NCBI GenBank assembly: GCA_959021945.1
Contig: CAUEYG010000162.1
Span: forward strand, 1 to 5,247
Direction of reading: 5' to 3'
DNA from: an uncultured Eubacteriales bacterium
GTDB taxonomy: Bacteria > Bacillota > Clostridia > Peptostreptococcales > Anaerovoracaceae
Length of the DNA: 5,247 nucleotides
The position numbers were made by a program, and so were the translations under genes. The notes beneath the pieces were generated by a model that did no database searches, was not told the origin of the DNA, and saw nothing but the letters and a program-made list of their open reading frames with translations. Positions 4,904 to 5,247 of this stretch are shown piece by piece. The first letter of the stretch is position 1. Every line of letters begins with the position of its first letter.

Positions 4904-5247
4904 ATGTTGAAAAATCCAAGAAGAAAAACAGCTTTGATGGTCGCGATTGAACTGCTCTTTTTATTGCTGTGGGGGGTACCTTTTTAATCTGCAAACGAAC
5001 TTGTCCTTGGAAGAACAAAGACAAAAAACGGAAGAAAAACTCAATGAAATGGATGAGTTGGTTGGCAATGCTGATACAGCAAAACAGGACACCATTGAAT
5101 CTTTCGATGAGCTTTATGATGCAAAAGTAAAAAGCATTGCATATATGTATCACAACAATGTTATGACAGGTTATGCACCTGCCAATATGCAGACATTAAA
5201 AAAACTCTTGGGTGTAGATAATGTGCTGATTGTGGATACAGAAGGAA
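4904..5247 (+). pseudogene. membrane sensor-like gene, frameshifted and cut by the window edge
   Basis: An ATG at 4904, preceded by an AGGG/AAGG ribosome binding site (4894-4901), encodes a basic start and one membrane helix (MLKNPRRKTALMVAIELLFL, then LLWG) before stopping at TAA 4985-4987. A second frame, codons starting at 4986, then runs open to the window edge. It encodes a charged, coiled-coil-like segment (LEEQRQKTEEKLNEMDELVG) followed by AYMYHN and later LGVDNVLIVDTEG, a pattern typical of extracellular sensor domains. Removing one base from the G6 tract (4971-4976) or the T5 tract (4981-4985) joins the two frames into one protein. The output domain (kinase, cyclase or chemotaxis) lies beyond the window. 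The break may be a sequencing error, a real mutation or a slippage switch. A gene finder might instead start at TTG 4947. Confidence 0.6.

Noticed and set aside
1..5247. CRISPR array, IS element ends or a complete toxin-antitoxin pair
   Set aside because: No regularly spaced repeats, transposase motifs or terminal inverted repeats were seen, and no small two-gene pair of that type was found.

Overview
The window looks like chromosome or an integrated element of a low-to-mid-GC Gram-positive bacterium, most likely a gut-type Clostridia (Lachnospiraceae or Oscillospiraceae-like). The reasons are strong AGGAGG ribosome binding sites, sigma-A type promoters, an ECF-type (energy-coupling factor) importer, a lipoprotein solute-binding protein and an ABC-exporter remnant of a clostridial style. 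The genus cannot be fixed from the sequence alone.

Left part (1-888): a possible C-terminal tail of an upstream gene is followed by about 110 bases rich in inverted repeats. Then comes a near-consensus promoter covered by two overlapping ATATATC-N3-GATATAT operators, a TetR-family regulator gene, and an intrinsic terminator whose stem contains the regulator's stop codon. This layout points to autorepression.

Middle part (889-3889): a broken remnant of an ABC exporter (941-1170) keeps only the N-terminus and the end of the membrane domain, in different frames. It precedes a tightly coupled three-gene operon: an MptD/Trep_Strep-family S component, an EcfT scaffold and one protein carrying both ABC ATPase domains. 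Junctions are TAATG and ATGA overlaps, so the three subunits are probably made together as one vitamin- or cofactor-type importer whose substrate is unknown. A 22-codon ORF overlaps the ATPase stop codon and runs into a repeat, which may mark where a following gene was lost.

Right part (3890-5247): a second copy of a roughly 42-bp hairpin element (first copy 65-105, second 3928-3970) flanks the regulator/ECF module. Beyond it, an extended -10 promoter drives a lipoprotein amino-acid-type solute-binding protein. Twelve bases later begins a membrane sensor-like gene that is frameshifted near a G6 or T5 tract and runs off the window. No permease or ATPase for this binding protein is visible, so it may serve the sensor rather than a transporter.

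Most notable points: the paired hairpin repeats around the module, the exporter remnant, the asymmetric ATPase sites in the fused ECF ATPase, and the binding protein/sensor pair with its homopolymer frameshift. None is proven to be a new system.
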